Part shown: piece by piece, positions 44,086-52,377 of the stretch | Position numbering within the stretch: the stretch's first letter is position 1 | Layout: every line of letters begins with the position of its first letter | Assembly: GCF_030450055.1 (NCBI RefSeq) | Contig: NZ_CP118480.1 | Span: 62,001 to 126,000 of the forward strand | DNA: 64,000 nt | Origin: Gallaecimonas kandeliae | GTDB lineage: Bacteria > Pseudomonadota > Gammaproteobacteria > Enterobacterales > Gallaecimonadaceae | Direction of reading: 5' to 3' | The notes under the pieces: model-generated | What the model saw: the letters and a program-made list of their open reading frames with translations, nothing else | Databases searched by the model: none | Told to the model about the DNA's origin: nothing | Program-made: the position numbers and the translations under genes

Positions 44086-45387
44086 ATGAAAAAATTCCTG
44101 CTCTTGGCGGCCGTGCTGGCCGGCCTGGCTCCCTCCCTCCAGGCCCAGGACATCAAGGCCGAGCTGGCCACCCAGATCCACCAGCTGATGCCCCAGGTGA
44201 TCGATTGGCGCCGTGACATCCACCAGCATCCCGAGCTGTCCAACCGCGAGGTGCGCACCAGCGAACTGGTGGCGGCCAAGCTCAAGAGCTGGGGCCTGGA
44301 GGTGCGCACCGGCATCGCCCATCACGGGGTGGTGGGGCTGCTCAAAGGGGCCAAGCCTGGGCCTGTGGTGGCGCTGCGCGCCGACATGGACGCCCTGCCG
44401 GTCGCCGAGCAGACGGGCCTGCCTTTCGCCTCCAAGCTCACCAGCCAGTACAACGGCCAGAAGGTGGGGGTGATGCACGCCTGCGGCCATGATGCCCATA
44501 CCGCCATGCTGCTGGGGGCCGCAGAGGCCCTGTCCAAGCTGCGCAAGGAGCTCAGCGGCACCGTGATGTTCGTGTTCCAACCGTCGGAGGAAGGTGCGCC
44601 CAAGGGTGAGGAAGGGGGCGCGGCCCTGATGATCAAGGAAGGGGTCTTCACCGATCCCAAGCCCGACGCCATCTTCGGCCTGCACGTCTGGCCCATGGAA
44701 GCGGGCAAGCTCTATGTGCGCCCCGAGGGCACCATGGCCGCCTCTGACCGTTTCGAAGTGCACATCAAGGGCCAGCAGACCCACGGCTCCAGCCCCTGGC
44801 GCGGCGTTGACCCCGTGACGGTGGCCGGCTCCATGATCCAGGCCCTGGAGCTGATCCCGTCCCGCCAGGTGGACGTGACCCAGGCGCCGACCGTGCTGTC
44901 CATCGGCATGGTGCAGGGCGGGGTGCGCTACAACATCATCCCCGACGAGGTGACCCTGGTGGGCACCATCCGCACCTTCGACGCCAAGATGCGCCTGGAT
45001 CTCATCGACAAGATGCAGCGCACCGTCCAGCACGTGGCCGAGGCCAGCGGCGCCACCGCCAGCATGGAGATCAGCAGCGGCGCCGCCGTCACCTGGAACG
45101 ACGCCAAGCTTACCGACTGGGCCGAGCCCAGCCTGGCCTGGGCGGCGGGGAACAAGGGCGTGGGCAGCCTCAAGCCCATCACGGGCGCCGAGGACTTCTC
45201 CTACTTCCAGCAGCAGGTGCCCGGGGTCTTCTTCTTCCTGGGCGTGGCGCCGGACGGCGTGCCCCTGGACCAGGTGGCCCCCAACCATTCCCCCCATTTC
45301 ATCGTCAACGAGAAGGCGCTGGAAACCGGGGTCAGGGCCCTGTCCGGCCTGGCCGTGGATTACCTCAACAGCCACGGCAAGGCCTAA
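44086..45387 (+). CDS. Exported M20-family amidohydrolase
   Basis: This 433-residue zinc peptidase has a signal peptide (MKKFLLLAAVLAGLAPSLQA). The metal-site motifs RADMDALPV, HACGHDAH and PSEEGAPKG are intact, as is the lid-domain region. It resembles hippurate hydrolase/IAA-amino acid amidohydrolases acting in the periplasm. The stop overlaps that of the convergent DUF2238 gene by three bases. Confidence 0.92.
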   Translation: MKKFLLLAAVLAGLAPSLQAQDIKAELATQIHQLMPQVIDWRRDIHQHPELSNREVRTSELVAAKLKSWGLEVRTGIAHHGVVGLLKGAKPGPVVALRADMDALPVAEQTGLPFASKLTSQYNGQKVGVMHACGHDAHTAMLLGAAEALSKLRKELSGTVMFVFQPSEEGAPKGEEGGAALMIKEGVFTDPKPDAIFGLHVWPMEAGKLYVRPEGTMAASDRFEVHIKGQQTHGSSPWRGVDPVTVAGSMIQALELIPSRQVDVTQAPTVLSIGMVQGGVRYNIIPDEVTLVGTIRTFDAKMRLDLIDKMQRTVQHVAEASGATASMEISSGAAVTWNDAKLTDWAEPSLAWAAGNKGVGSLKPITGAEDFSYFQQQVPGVFFFLGVAPDGVPLDQVAPNHSPHFIVNEKALETGVRALSGLAVDYLNSHGKA

Positions 45388-45971
45388 CCCCTGGGCCCGA
45401 AGCGCCAGTAGAGGGGCAGGGCCAGCAAGGCGCCGGCCAGGTTGCAGGCCATGTCGGCCTGGGCGTCCCAGGGATCCCCCTGGGCGCCCAAAAAGCCGAT
45501 GCCGGCCCCGCCCCCCTCCAGCACCGCATAGGCCCACTCGATGATCTCGTAGAGGGCACCCACTGCGCCTATGGTGAAGACGGCGAACCAGGACGCCAGG
45601 GCCAGGCCGCACAGTCTCTTGCGCAGCAACACTTCCATCACCGGCAACACCAGCAGCCCCAGCAGCACATGGCCGATGCGGTCATAGGGATTACGCGCCA
45701 ATCCCAACGCCTCCACCAGCCAGCCCATGGGCACCAGGGAAAAGGTGTAGTGGGCCCCCACCGTGTGCCACATCAGGGCGATGAAGACGGCCAGGTAGGA
45801 GAGGTTGGAAAAACGAAAGCGCCCTGCCGTCAGCAGCAGCCCCAGGTAGGCCAGCACCAGCGGCGTGACCTCGGCGTACCAGACGGCGCGGTCCGCCACC
45901 GTCCAGCCCAGCCAGGTAAAGAGCAGGGCATAGAGGGCCGCCAGGGCCTCGGGAAAATAGCCTCTGTCCAT
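45384..45971 (-). CDS. DUF2238 (YjdF-like) inner-membrane protein
   Basis: This 195-residue membrane protein has about six hydrophobic helices. The family motif YDRIGHVLLGLLVLPVMEVLLRK and ALYEIIEWAYA, then GDPWDAQADMACNLAG near the end match the DUF2238 pattern of conserved D, H and E residues in membranes. I chose ATG at 45971 with AGGGGCGCC before it; frames to 46376 are upstream extensions overlapping nothing known. Function is unknown. Confidence 0.8.
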   Translation of the reverse strand: MDRGYFPEALAALYALLFTWLGWTVADRAVWYAEVTPLVLAYLGLLLTAGRFRFSNLSYLAVFIALMWHTVGAHYTFSLVPMGWLVEALGLARNPYDRIGHVLLGLLVLPVMEVLLRKRLCGLALASWFAVFTIGAVGALYEIIEWAYAVLEGGGAGIGFLGAQGDPWDAQADMACNLAGALLALPLYWRFGPRG

Positions 45972-46045
45972 GGCGCCCCTCATTTTGGTCAGTCCATTCC
46001 AGTCTTGCCCAAGTTTGCCGCCAGGGCCAGAGGCCGCCCCTTGCC

Positions 46046-46960
46046 TCAGTAGTGGGCCTCCCCAAGGGTCTCCTGCAGGTAGTCCAGGGTGGCCCGCACC
46101 GCCGAACTCAGGTGCTTGCGCTCCGGGTAGACCAAGTGCATGGGCTGAGGCGGTGGCATGAACGCCTCCAGGGCCGTTTCCAGAACCCCCGTCTCCAGCT
46201 CTTTTTCCAACGAATAGCGGGGCATGTAGGCCATGCCCAGGCCTGCCAGCAGGCTGTGCCTCAGGGCCAGGTTGTTGTTGACCGCCACCAGGCTTTTCAC
46301 CCTTACCTCGAGCAACTGCTGTTGCTGATAGAAACGCCAGAGCAGGCTGCCGGGATGGCTGCTGTAGGTCAGGCATTGATGCTGGCCGGCACTGGCCGCC
46401 AGCTCCTGGGGATGGTTGGGTTTGCCGTGGCGCTCGAAATAGCCCGGCGTGGCCACCAGGCAGATGGCCAGGGGTTTGACGGGCCTGGCGATCAGCGACG
46501 AGTTGGCGAGGGGGCCGCAGCGCACCGCTATGTCGATGCGTTCCTGCACCAGATCTACCTGGCTGTCGTTCATGGCCAGGTCCAGTTGCAGGCAGGGATG
46601 GCGTTCCAGGAGCCCCGGCAGCAGCGGCGCCACCTGCAGCGAACCCAGGGTGAAGGGGGCGCTGATCCGCACCAGGCCCTGGGGCTCGCTGCGCAGCTCC
46701 CCCAGGTGTTCTTCCGCCGCCTGGGCGCTGTCCACCACCTGGGTGCAGTAGTCGTAGAAGGCCTGGCCTTCTGTGGTGAGGCGCAGCTGGCGGGTGCTGC
46801 GGTGCAGCAGCTGGAGGTCCAGGTGGTCTTCCAGCCGACTCACCGCCTTGCTGACGGCGCCCTTGGACAGCCCCAGGCTGCCGGCGGCCTGGCTGAAGCT
46901 GCCCAGCTCCACCACCTTGGCGTAGACGGCCATGTCGCTGAGCCTTTCGATAAGCCCCAT
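46046..46960 (-). CDS. LysR-family transcriptional regulator
   Basis: This 304-residue regulator has an N-terminal winged helix (MAVYAKVVELGSFSQAAGSLGLSKGAVSKAVSRLE) and a LysR substrate domain (RISAPFTLGSL onward). It resembles the CrgA/AaeR-like 'DMAVYAKVVELGSFS' subgroup. The start at 46960 has AGAGGGCATA upstream; the earlier ATG at 46999 is less likely. It is divergent from the small cysteine-tailed gene, which it may control through the dyads in the gap. Confidence 0.9.
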   Translation of the reverse strand: MGLIERLSDMAVYAKVVELGSFSQAAGSLGLSKGAVSKAVSRLEDHLDLQLLHRSTRQLRLTTEGQAFYDYCTQVVDSAQAAEEHLGELRSEPQGLVRISAPFTLGSLQVAPLLPGLLERHPCLQLDLAMNDSQVDLVQERIDIAVRCGPLANSSLIARPVKPLAICLVATPGYFERHGKPNHPQELAASAGQHQCLTYSSHPGSLLWRFYQQQQLLEVRVKSLVAVNNNLALRHSLLAGLGMAYMPRYSLEKELETGVLETALEAFMPPPQPMHLVYPERKHLSSAVRATLDYLQETLGEAHY

Positions 46961-46989
46961 TATGCCCTCTTGGTAAACACCAATTTCAC

Positions 46990-47038
46990 TTGTTGCCATC
47001 TAATCAAAACAAATGGAAACAGTAAACTGACATCAGTT
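46990..47038. promoter_or_regulatory. Two dyads in the lysR-small gene gap
   Basis: TTGTT-N13-AACAA (46990-47012) resembles a LysR box. AACTGA-CA-TCAGTT (47025-47038) is a perfect 14-base palindrome 22 bases before the downstream ATG. Both are candidate LysR operators. Confidence 0.5.
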
Positions 47039-47059
47039 CCCACAGTCGGAGAAAACGCG

Positions 47060-47206
47060 ATGTTTATCAAGATGCTGAGCAAGGTCTACTTGGGTCTGCT
47101 GGAAGTGCAGGGCTACAGGCTGCCCACCGCCGTCGCGAGCAAGGCGGTCAAGGAAAAACAGGGCCACGGCCAGGCGCCGCAGCCCTGCTGCAAGGGGTGC
47201 TGCTGA
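47060..47206 (+). CDS. 48-residue cysteine-tailed small protein
   Basis: The short ORF encodes MFIKMLSKVYLGLLEVQG at its start and ends PQPCCKGCC. A GGAGAAAAC box lies 4 bases before the ATG. The N-terminus is an amphipathic or membrane-touching helix; the C-terminal CC-KG-CC could bind a metal or a redox cofactor. No family is recognised. Its stop is one base from the bactofilin stop on the other strand. The good RBS and the divergent regulator argue that it is real. Confidence 0.62.
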   Translation: MFIKMLSKVYLGLLEVQGYRLPTAVASKAVKEKQGHGQAPQPCCKGCC

Positions 47207-47207
47207 G

Positions 47208-47621
47208 TCAGCCTTGAGCGGCCAGGTCTTCCTGGCTTGGCTCCTCGCCCTTGAAGGGGGTGATGTTGGTCTTGAGCGGCTTGGATTCGCCGAAGAAGCG
47301 GCCGCCCTTGCCGATGATGAGTTCTTCGCAGTGGACAGTGCCCTGTACCAGGCCGCCCTCGACGATCTCGACCAGCTTGGCCTGGATATTACCCTCTACC
47401 TTGCCGGCCACGGTCAGGCTCTCGGCCTGGATCTCGCCCTTTATCTGGCCGTCTCGGCCAACACGGATGGCGTGGTCGGCCCTGATGCCGCCGTGGATCT
47501 GGCCGTCGAGGTGGAGGTTGCAGGCGAGTTCAAGTTCGCCAGTGAGTAGGGTTCCTGCTGCGATAACGGTGGTTGCCATAGGGTCCGCAGGCTTTCGATT
47601 GTCGCTAGTAAAGATGGCCAT
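47208..47621 (-). CDS. Bactofilin (BacM/CcmA-like)
   Basis: This 137-residue protein has the repetitive beta-helix of bactofilins: LLTGELELACNLHLDGQIHGGI, then GQIKGEIQAESLTVAGKVEGNIQA and the LVQGTVHCEELIIGKGG segment. Bactofilins form cytoskeletal filaments that recruit cell-wall enzymes. It overlaps the upstream M23 peptidase frame by 181 bp (or 139 bp if the ATG at 47579 is used). Coupling with an M23 peptidase is typical for the family. Confidence 0.9.
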   Translation of the reverse strand: MAIFTSDNRKPADPMATTVIAAGTLLTGELELACNLHLDGQIHGGIRADHAIRVGRDGQIKGEIQAESLTVAGKVEGNIQAKLVEIVEGGLVQGTVHCEELIIGKGGRFFGESKPLKTNITPFKGEEPSQEDLAAQG

Positions 47622-48505
47622 GGCACTTGGCTCTCCGAGTCAAAAAGCTGTTCGTAGTGGTCCAGTTGCCAGTCCACGAAGGGTTTGGGGTTGAGCGGTA
47701 TGCCGGCATAGGTCACTTCATAGTGCAGATGCGGCCCCGTGCTGCTCCCGGTATTGCCCGAATGGGCAATGACGTCCCCCTTGTGGACAAAGGCGCCGCG
47801 CTTCACCTCTATGCTCTTGAGGTGGGCGTAGCGGGTCTTGAAGCCGAAGGCATGGCTGATCAGGATCATGTTGCCGTAGCCGCTCTTGGAGCGGCTCACC
47901 ATTTCCACCACGCCGTCGGCCGTGGCATGCACGGCCGTGCCCCTGTGGGCCACCAGGTCGATGCCGGCATGCTCGATGATGCGATCCTTGATGGGATGCA
48001 TCCGCTTGCCGAACCCCGAACTGACGTAGGCGTAGTCCAACGGATGGCCGTTGGGGATCAGGTTCAGTGTTACTTCGCGGCTGCTCATGGCGATGGAGGC
48101 CAGGTCCAGGCGCTGGGCCAGGTCACCTGTTTCCAGGCTGGCCGGTGTGCCTGTGGCCAGCTTGTCTTCCAGGCTGTCGAGGCGATCCGAGGCCGCGGTC
48201 AATTCTTCGGTCTTCCGGGCAATACTGGTTTCCAGTAAGGCGCGCTGCTCCTCAACGTCCCGGTAGGCCGCCTTGGCGGTCTCCAGGTCCTGGCTGAGGG
48301 TCGCCAGCGCTTCCCGGTTCTTGGCAAGGCGGCTGCCGGCGTCGTCGGCCTGCCACTGCAAGAAACGGATGTAGCCGAACATGGCCAACAGAAAGACGGC
48401 AAAGCCCACCAGAAAGCCGAGCAAGGCATTACGGCGTCTGACGGTCAGGGCCAGGTGGCGGGTGCCGCTGGTGCCGCTGACGGTGATATGCAGTATGTCT
48501 TTCAT
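47441..48505 (-). CDS. M23-family peptidoglycan endopeptidase with long overlap into bactofilin
   Basis: This 354-residue protein has a membrane anchor (about 25-48), a coiled coil (60-115), and an M23 domain with HAGIDLVAHRGTAVHA, GYGNMILISHAFGFKTRYAHL and HSGNTGSSTGPHLHYEV (zinc ligands HxxxD and HLH). The end of the conserved part, VPWPSLL, lies where the bactofilin starts. A further 50 or so residues rich in Ser, Thr, Ala and Pro lie wholly within the bactofilin gene. I chose the start at 48505 (MKDILHIT), as frames to 48556 add a poor extension. It probably cuts peptidoglycan at sites set by the bactofilin. Confidence 0.88.
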   Translation of the reverse strand: MKDILHITVSGTSGTRHLALTVRRRNALLGFLVGFAVFLLAMFGYIRFLQWQADDAGSRLAKNREALATLSQDLETAKAAYRDVEEQRALLETSIARKTEELTAASDRLDSLEDKLATGTPASLETGDLAQRLDLASIAMSSREVTLNLIPNGHPLDYAYVSSGFGKRMHPIKDRIIEHAGIDLVAHRGTAVHATADGVVEMVSRSKSGYGNMILISHAFGFKTRYAHLKSIEVKRGAFVHKGDVIAHSGNTGSSTGPHLHYEVTYAGIPLNPKPFVDWQLDHYEQLFDSESQVPWPSLLATIESLRTLWQPPLSQQEPYSLANLNSPATSTSTARSTAASGPTTPSVLAETAR

Positions 48506-48632
48506 GCCAAATGGGTTTTTGCCAGTGTCATTATCAGTTGTGTCGGCTGGCCCCATCCATGGGTAAGGGCACTATCCAAGTGCTGGCCGTCAGTGGCCAG
48601 AGCAGTAACAAGGGGCTAACAATACGTCATGC

Positions 48633-49358
48633 TTATTTCTGGATAAAGCCTTGAGATTCAAGGAAAGCACGAATATGTGGCCTGGATTCCTTTTTCAGGG
48701 TGGCGGCAACCTGCTCGCTCCAGGTCATCACCTTGGCGCTGCCAGGCCTTGTTTGGTAATAGCGACGTACTTGCTCGTCATATTTAGCCAGCAGGGCACG
48801 ATCCAGTTCCTGCTGGTAACTATTTTCATGGACCACCAGGGCCTGGGGCAGGCGCGGACGCAGGCTGGGAGCCTGGTCGGGGTGGCCCAGGCACATGCCG
48901 AACAGGGGGATGACCTGCCGGGGCAGGCCCAGCAGCTTCACCACTTCGTCCGGGTGGTTGCGGATGCCGCCGATGAAGACGCCGCCCAGGCCCAGGGATT
49001 CGGCGGCCACCAGGGCGTTTTCGGCCATCAGCGCCGTGTCTATGGCACCGATCAGCAGCTGCTCTGTGTAGCCCAGTTTGGCCTCGGGGGCCACCTGCTG
49101 GTGGCGGTGGAAGTCGGCGCACCAGACCAGGAACTCGGCCGCCGAGCCCACCCAGGGCTGGCCGCCGGTCAATTCCACCAGCTTGGCGCGCTTGGCTTGG
49201 TCTGTGACGCGGATGACGGAGCCCGCCTGCAGGAAGCTGGAGCTGGAGGCGGCCTGGGCGGCCTGGAAGATGGCGTCCAGCTGCTCGGGCGCTATGGGCT
49301 GGCCGGTGAATTTGCGGATGGACTTGTGGTTGTGGATCAGGTCCAGGGTCGGGTTCAT
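48633..49358 (-). CDS. nfsA: Oxygen-insensitive NADPH nitroreductase
   Basis: This 241-residue FMN protein matches NfsA: LIHNHKSIRKFTGQPI, AQAASSSSFLQAGSVIRV, GAIDTALMAENALVAAESLGLGGVFIGGIRN and PLFGMCLGHP. It reduces nitro compounds and quinones with NADPH. The start at 49358 has GAGGAGCCCCAG upstream. The frame stays open upstream to 49454 with a cysteine-rich stretch, discussed in the findings. Confidence 0.92.
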   Translation of the reverse strand: MNPTLDLIHNHKSIRKFTGQPIAPEQLDAIFQAAQAASSSSFLQAGSVIRVTDQAKRAKLVELTGGQPWVGSAAEFLVWCADFHRHQQVAPEAKLGYTEQLLIGAIDTALMAENALVAAESLGLGGVFIGGIRNHPDEVVKLLGLPRQVIPLFGMCLGHPDQAPSLRPRLPQALVVHENSYQQELDRALLAKYDEQVRRYYQTRPGSAKVMTWSEQVAATLKKESRPHIRAFLESQGFIQK

Positions 49359-49485
49359 CTGGGGCTCCTCTACATCTGGGCCGCAGCATTGCAGCTGTTT
49401 ACCGCAATGACAATCGTGACAATGGATTGAGCTTTTGGGCTGTGGCATGGTCATAGGGATTTTGAGCGTTAATTAGGACTATGCC

Positions 49486-52326
49486 ATGCGGTTTAGAACC
49501 CTGCCCCTGGCCGCCATGCTGGGCCTGGCCCTGCTGGGCGGTTGCCAGAGCACCCAGCAGGCCCAGGACCCCAACCAGATCATCACCAGCCCCGCCGACA
49601 CCCTGAGCTACCGTTACCTGCGCCTGGACAACGGCCTGCGGGTAGTGCTGGCCTCGGACCCCAACGCCGACAAGGCCGCGGCCTCCCTGGTGGTGCATGT
49701 GGGTTCCACCGCCGATCCCAAGGACCGTGAGGGCCTGGCCCACTTCCTGGAGCACATGCTGTTCATCTCCACTGCCAAGTACCCGATAGTGGATGACTAC
49801 GCCAAGTTCGTGGAGGCCCATGGCGGCAGCACCAACGCCGGCACCGGCCAGGTGGACACCAATTTCTACTTCGACATAGCCCCGGACCAGTTCGCCCCGG
49901 CCCTGGACCGCTTCGCCCAGTTCTTCATAGCTCCGACCCTGGATCCCAAGTATGTGGAGCGGGAGAAGCACGCCGTCTACTCCGAGTACGAGCTCAAGAA
50001 GAAGGACGACGGCCGCCGCATCAACGAGGTGCTCAAGGCCACGGCCAACCCCGCCAATCCCGCCTCCCAGTTCTCGGTGGGGGATCTCAAGACCCTGGCC
50101 GACAGGCCCGGTGACAAGGTGTGGAGCGACCTCAAGGCCTTTCACGACAAGTACTACCATGCCGGCAACATGACCCTGGCTCTGGTGGGCAAGGGCAGCC
50201 TCGACCAGCTGGAAGCCCTGGCCCGCAAGACCTTCAGCGCCATCCCCGCCGGCAAGCCCAACCCGGTGAACCCCAGTGCCAGGCCCTTCCTGCCCGACCA
50301 GCTGGGGGTCCGCATCGACCAGTCCCCCCTCAAGGACCAGCGCAGCCTGTCGTTGCAGTTCCCGGTGCCCAACAGCCAGTCCTACTACCTGGCCAAGCCC
50401 CTGGACTACATAGCCCAGCTGCTGTCCAACGCCGCCCCGGGCGGCCTCTACACCAGCCTCAAGCAGAAGGGCTGGGTGGACAACATGTCGGCCTACCATT
50501 ACGGCCCGGACGACTACGAGGTCTTCTACCTGGACTACAGCCTCACCGAGGAAGGGGCCAAGCACATCGACGAGATCACCCTGGCCAGTTTCGGTTATAT
50601 CCACAAGCTGGCCAAGCAGGGGGTGACGGCCCAGTATTTCGACGAGCTGCGCAAGGCCGGCAACCTCGACTTCCGCTTCCAGGAGAAGGCCGAGCCGGTG
50701 AGCCTGGCCAACTACCTGGCCAGCAACCTGCAAAGGGTGGCCCCGGCCAACCTGATGAACGCCGGCTTCGTCTACCAGGACTTCGAGCCTGAACTGATCC
50801 AGCGCTACCTGGGCCGGCTGGTGCCGGACAACCTGCGCCAGCTGGTGGTGCTGCCCGGCGCCAAGACCGACAAGGTGGAGCCCCACTACCAGGCCCCCTA
50901 CGCCATCCAGGCGCTGTCGCCCAAGCTGCTGGCAGACTGGGCCGGCGCCCAGTCCGACCTCAAGCTGCCGCCGCCCAATCCCTACCTGCCGGATGACCCC
51001 AGGCTCAAGGCCATGGCTAGCAACCGCAGTGAACCGGTCAAGGTGATGGACCAGCCGGGCCTGGAAGTCTGGGCGTTGCAGGACGGCGAGTTCCGGGTGC
51101 CCAAGGTGGAGAAGCGGGTGGGGATCTTCAGGCCCATCGGCAACCTCACCGACAGCGCCATGAACAGCCTCTATGCGGCCCTGGTCAACGAGGCCCTGGA
51201 GTCCGAGTCCTATCCCGCCGGCCAGGCCGGGCTCTACTTCAACCTGGACGCCACGGCCCGCGGCCTGAGCTACAGCCTGTCGGGCTACGACGAGAAGCAG
51301 CCGCTGCTGGAGGACAAGATCTGGACGGCCCTGGCCCTGCCCGGCCTGACCCAGGCCAAGTTCCAGCAATACCGCGACAACCTGGTGCGGGACTGGCGTA
51401 ACGTCCGCCAGGAGTGGCCCATCAAGCAGCTGATGACCTCGGTGGGTAGCGCCTTCCTGCAGGAGGCCTACCCGCCGGCGGACAAGGCCGGCGCCCTGGC
51501 CAAGGTCAACTTCCGGCAGTTCCGCGGCTTCGTGGACCAGTATTTCGACCAGCTCCACGTGCAGGCCATGGCGCTCGGCAACCTCACCGACGCCGAGGCC
51601 GGCAGCTGGGGCAAGTCCCTGGACAACCTGCTGCTGCGTACGGCCAGGCGCATCGACAAGCCGCAGATCCACTACGCCCAGCTGCCCAAGGGCCAGGAGG
51701 TAGACCGCTTCTTCAAGGTGGACCACCATGACAGCGCCATCGCCCTTGTCTACCAGGGCCACGGGCAGGACGCCGAGGCCCAGGCCCGCTTCGCCCTCTT
51801 GGGGCACATCATGGGGCCGGCCTTCTTCGCCAAGCTGCGCACCGAACAGCAGCTGGGCTATGTGGTTCAGGCCGCCTACAGCGCCCTGGGCCGCGACCCG
51901 GCGCTGCTGATGCTGATCCAGTCACCGGCCGCCGACCCCCATGCCCTGCTCAGCCACATCGACGCCTTCGGCGGCGACTTCAAGGCCGAGCTTGAGGCCA
52001 TGACCGACGAGCAGTTCGCCGGCCAGAAGGCGGGCCTTATCAACAGCATCACCCAGGCCGACAAGCAGCTGGGCGACAAGGCCGACCGTTACTGGGGCTA
52101 TGTGGCGGGCAACAGGCCTTTCAACTGGCGTGTGCAGCTGGCCCAGGCGGTGCAGATGCTCACCAAGGAGCAGCTGCTGGCCTTCTACCAGCAGGCCATC
52201 CTCGACAAGGGCACAGGCCGCTTCGTGATCTGGAGCCAGGGCCAGCAGCCCAGTACCGGGCCCATGCCCAAGGCCTGCACCGACCAGGCCTGCCTGGACA
52301 GGCTCTGGCATTACCAGGCCGAATAA
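49486..52326 (+). CDS. Pitrilysin-family M16 metalloprotease lipoprotein
   Basis: This 946-residue protein has a lipoprotein signal (LALLGGC, Cys20) and the M16 zinc motif HFLEH at 86-90, with the third ligand Glu further on in HAVYSEYE. The C-terminal half contains LRTEQQLGYVVQAAYSAL, the recognition region of insulinase-like enzymes. It cleaves small peptides in the periplasm. Its terminus (KACTDQACLDRLWHYQAE) is followed by a strong terminator. E. coli PtrA is the closest well-known relative, but that protein is soluble and not a lipoprotein. Confidence 0.93.
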   Translation: MRFRTLPLAAMLGLALLGGCQSTQQAQDPNQIITSPADTLSYRYLRLDNGLRVVLASDPNADKAAASLVVHVGSTADPKDREGLAHFLEHMLFISTAKYPIVDDYAKFVEAHGGSTNAGTGQVDTNFYFDIAPDQFAPALDRFAQFFIAPTLDPKYVEREKHAVYSEYELKKKDDGRRINEVLKATANPANPASQFSVGDLKTLADRPGDKVWSDLKAFHDKYYHAGNMTLALVGKGSLDQLEALARKTFSAIPAGKPNPVNPSARPFLPDQLGVRIDQSPLKDQRSLSLQFPVPNSQSYYLAKPLDYIAQLLSNAAPGGLYTSLKQKGWVDNMSAYHYGPDDYEVFYLDYSLTEEGAKHIDEITLASFGYIHKLAKQGVTAQYFDELRKAGNLDFRFQEKAEPVSLANYLASNLQRVAPANLMNAGFVYQDFEPELIQRYLGRLVPDNLRQLVVLPGAKTDKVEPHYQAPYAIQALSPKLLADWAGAQSDLKLPPPNPYLPDDPRLKAMASNRSEPVKVMDQPGLEVWALQDGEFRVPKVEKRVGIFRPIGNLTDSAMNSLYAALVNEALESESYPAGQAGLYFNLDATARGLSYSLSGYDEKQPLLEDKIWTALALPGLTQAKFQQYRDNLVRDWRNVRQEWPIKQLMTSVGSAFLQEAYPPADKAGALAKVNFRQFRGFVDQYFDQLHVQAMALGNLTDAEAGSWGKSLDNLLLRTARRIDKPQIHYAQLPKGQEVDRFFKVDHHDSAIALVYQGHGQDAEAQARFALLGHIMGPAFFAKLRTEQQLGYVVQAAYSALGRDPALLMLIQSPAADPHALLSHIDAFGGDFKAELEAMTDEQFAGQKAGLINSITQADKQLGDKADRYWGYVAGNRPFNWRVQLAQAVQMLTKEQLLAFYQQAILDKGTGRFVIWSQGQQPSTGPMPKACTDQACLDRLWHYQAE

Positions 52327-52332
52327 GGCTGC

Positions 52333-52360
52333 AAAAAAGCCCCCGGATGGGGGCTTTTTT
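52333..52360 (+). terminator. Terminator after M16 protease gene
   Basis: GCCCCC-GGAT-GGGGGC hairpin with A-run before and T-run after, between convergent genes. Confidence 0.85.
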
Positions 52361-52377
52361 ATGGGCGGCCTTGGGGC

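Noticed and set aside
49399..51807. 802-codon minus ORF opposite the M16 protease gene
   Set aside because: Shadow composition; the plus frame has the lipobox, HFLEH and a terminator.
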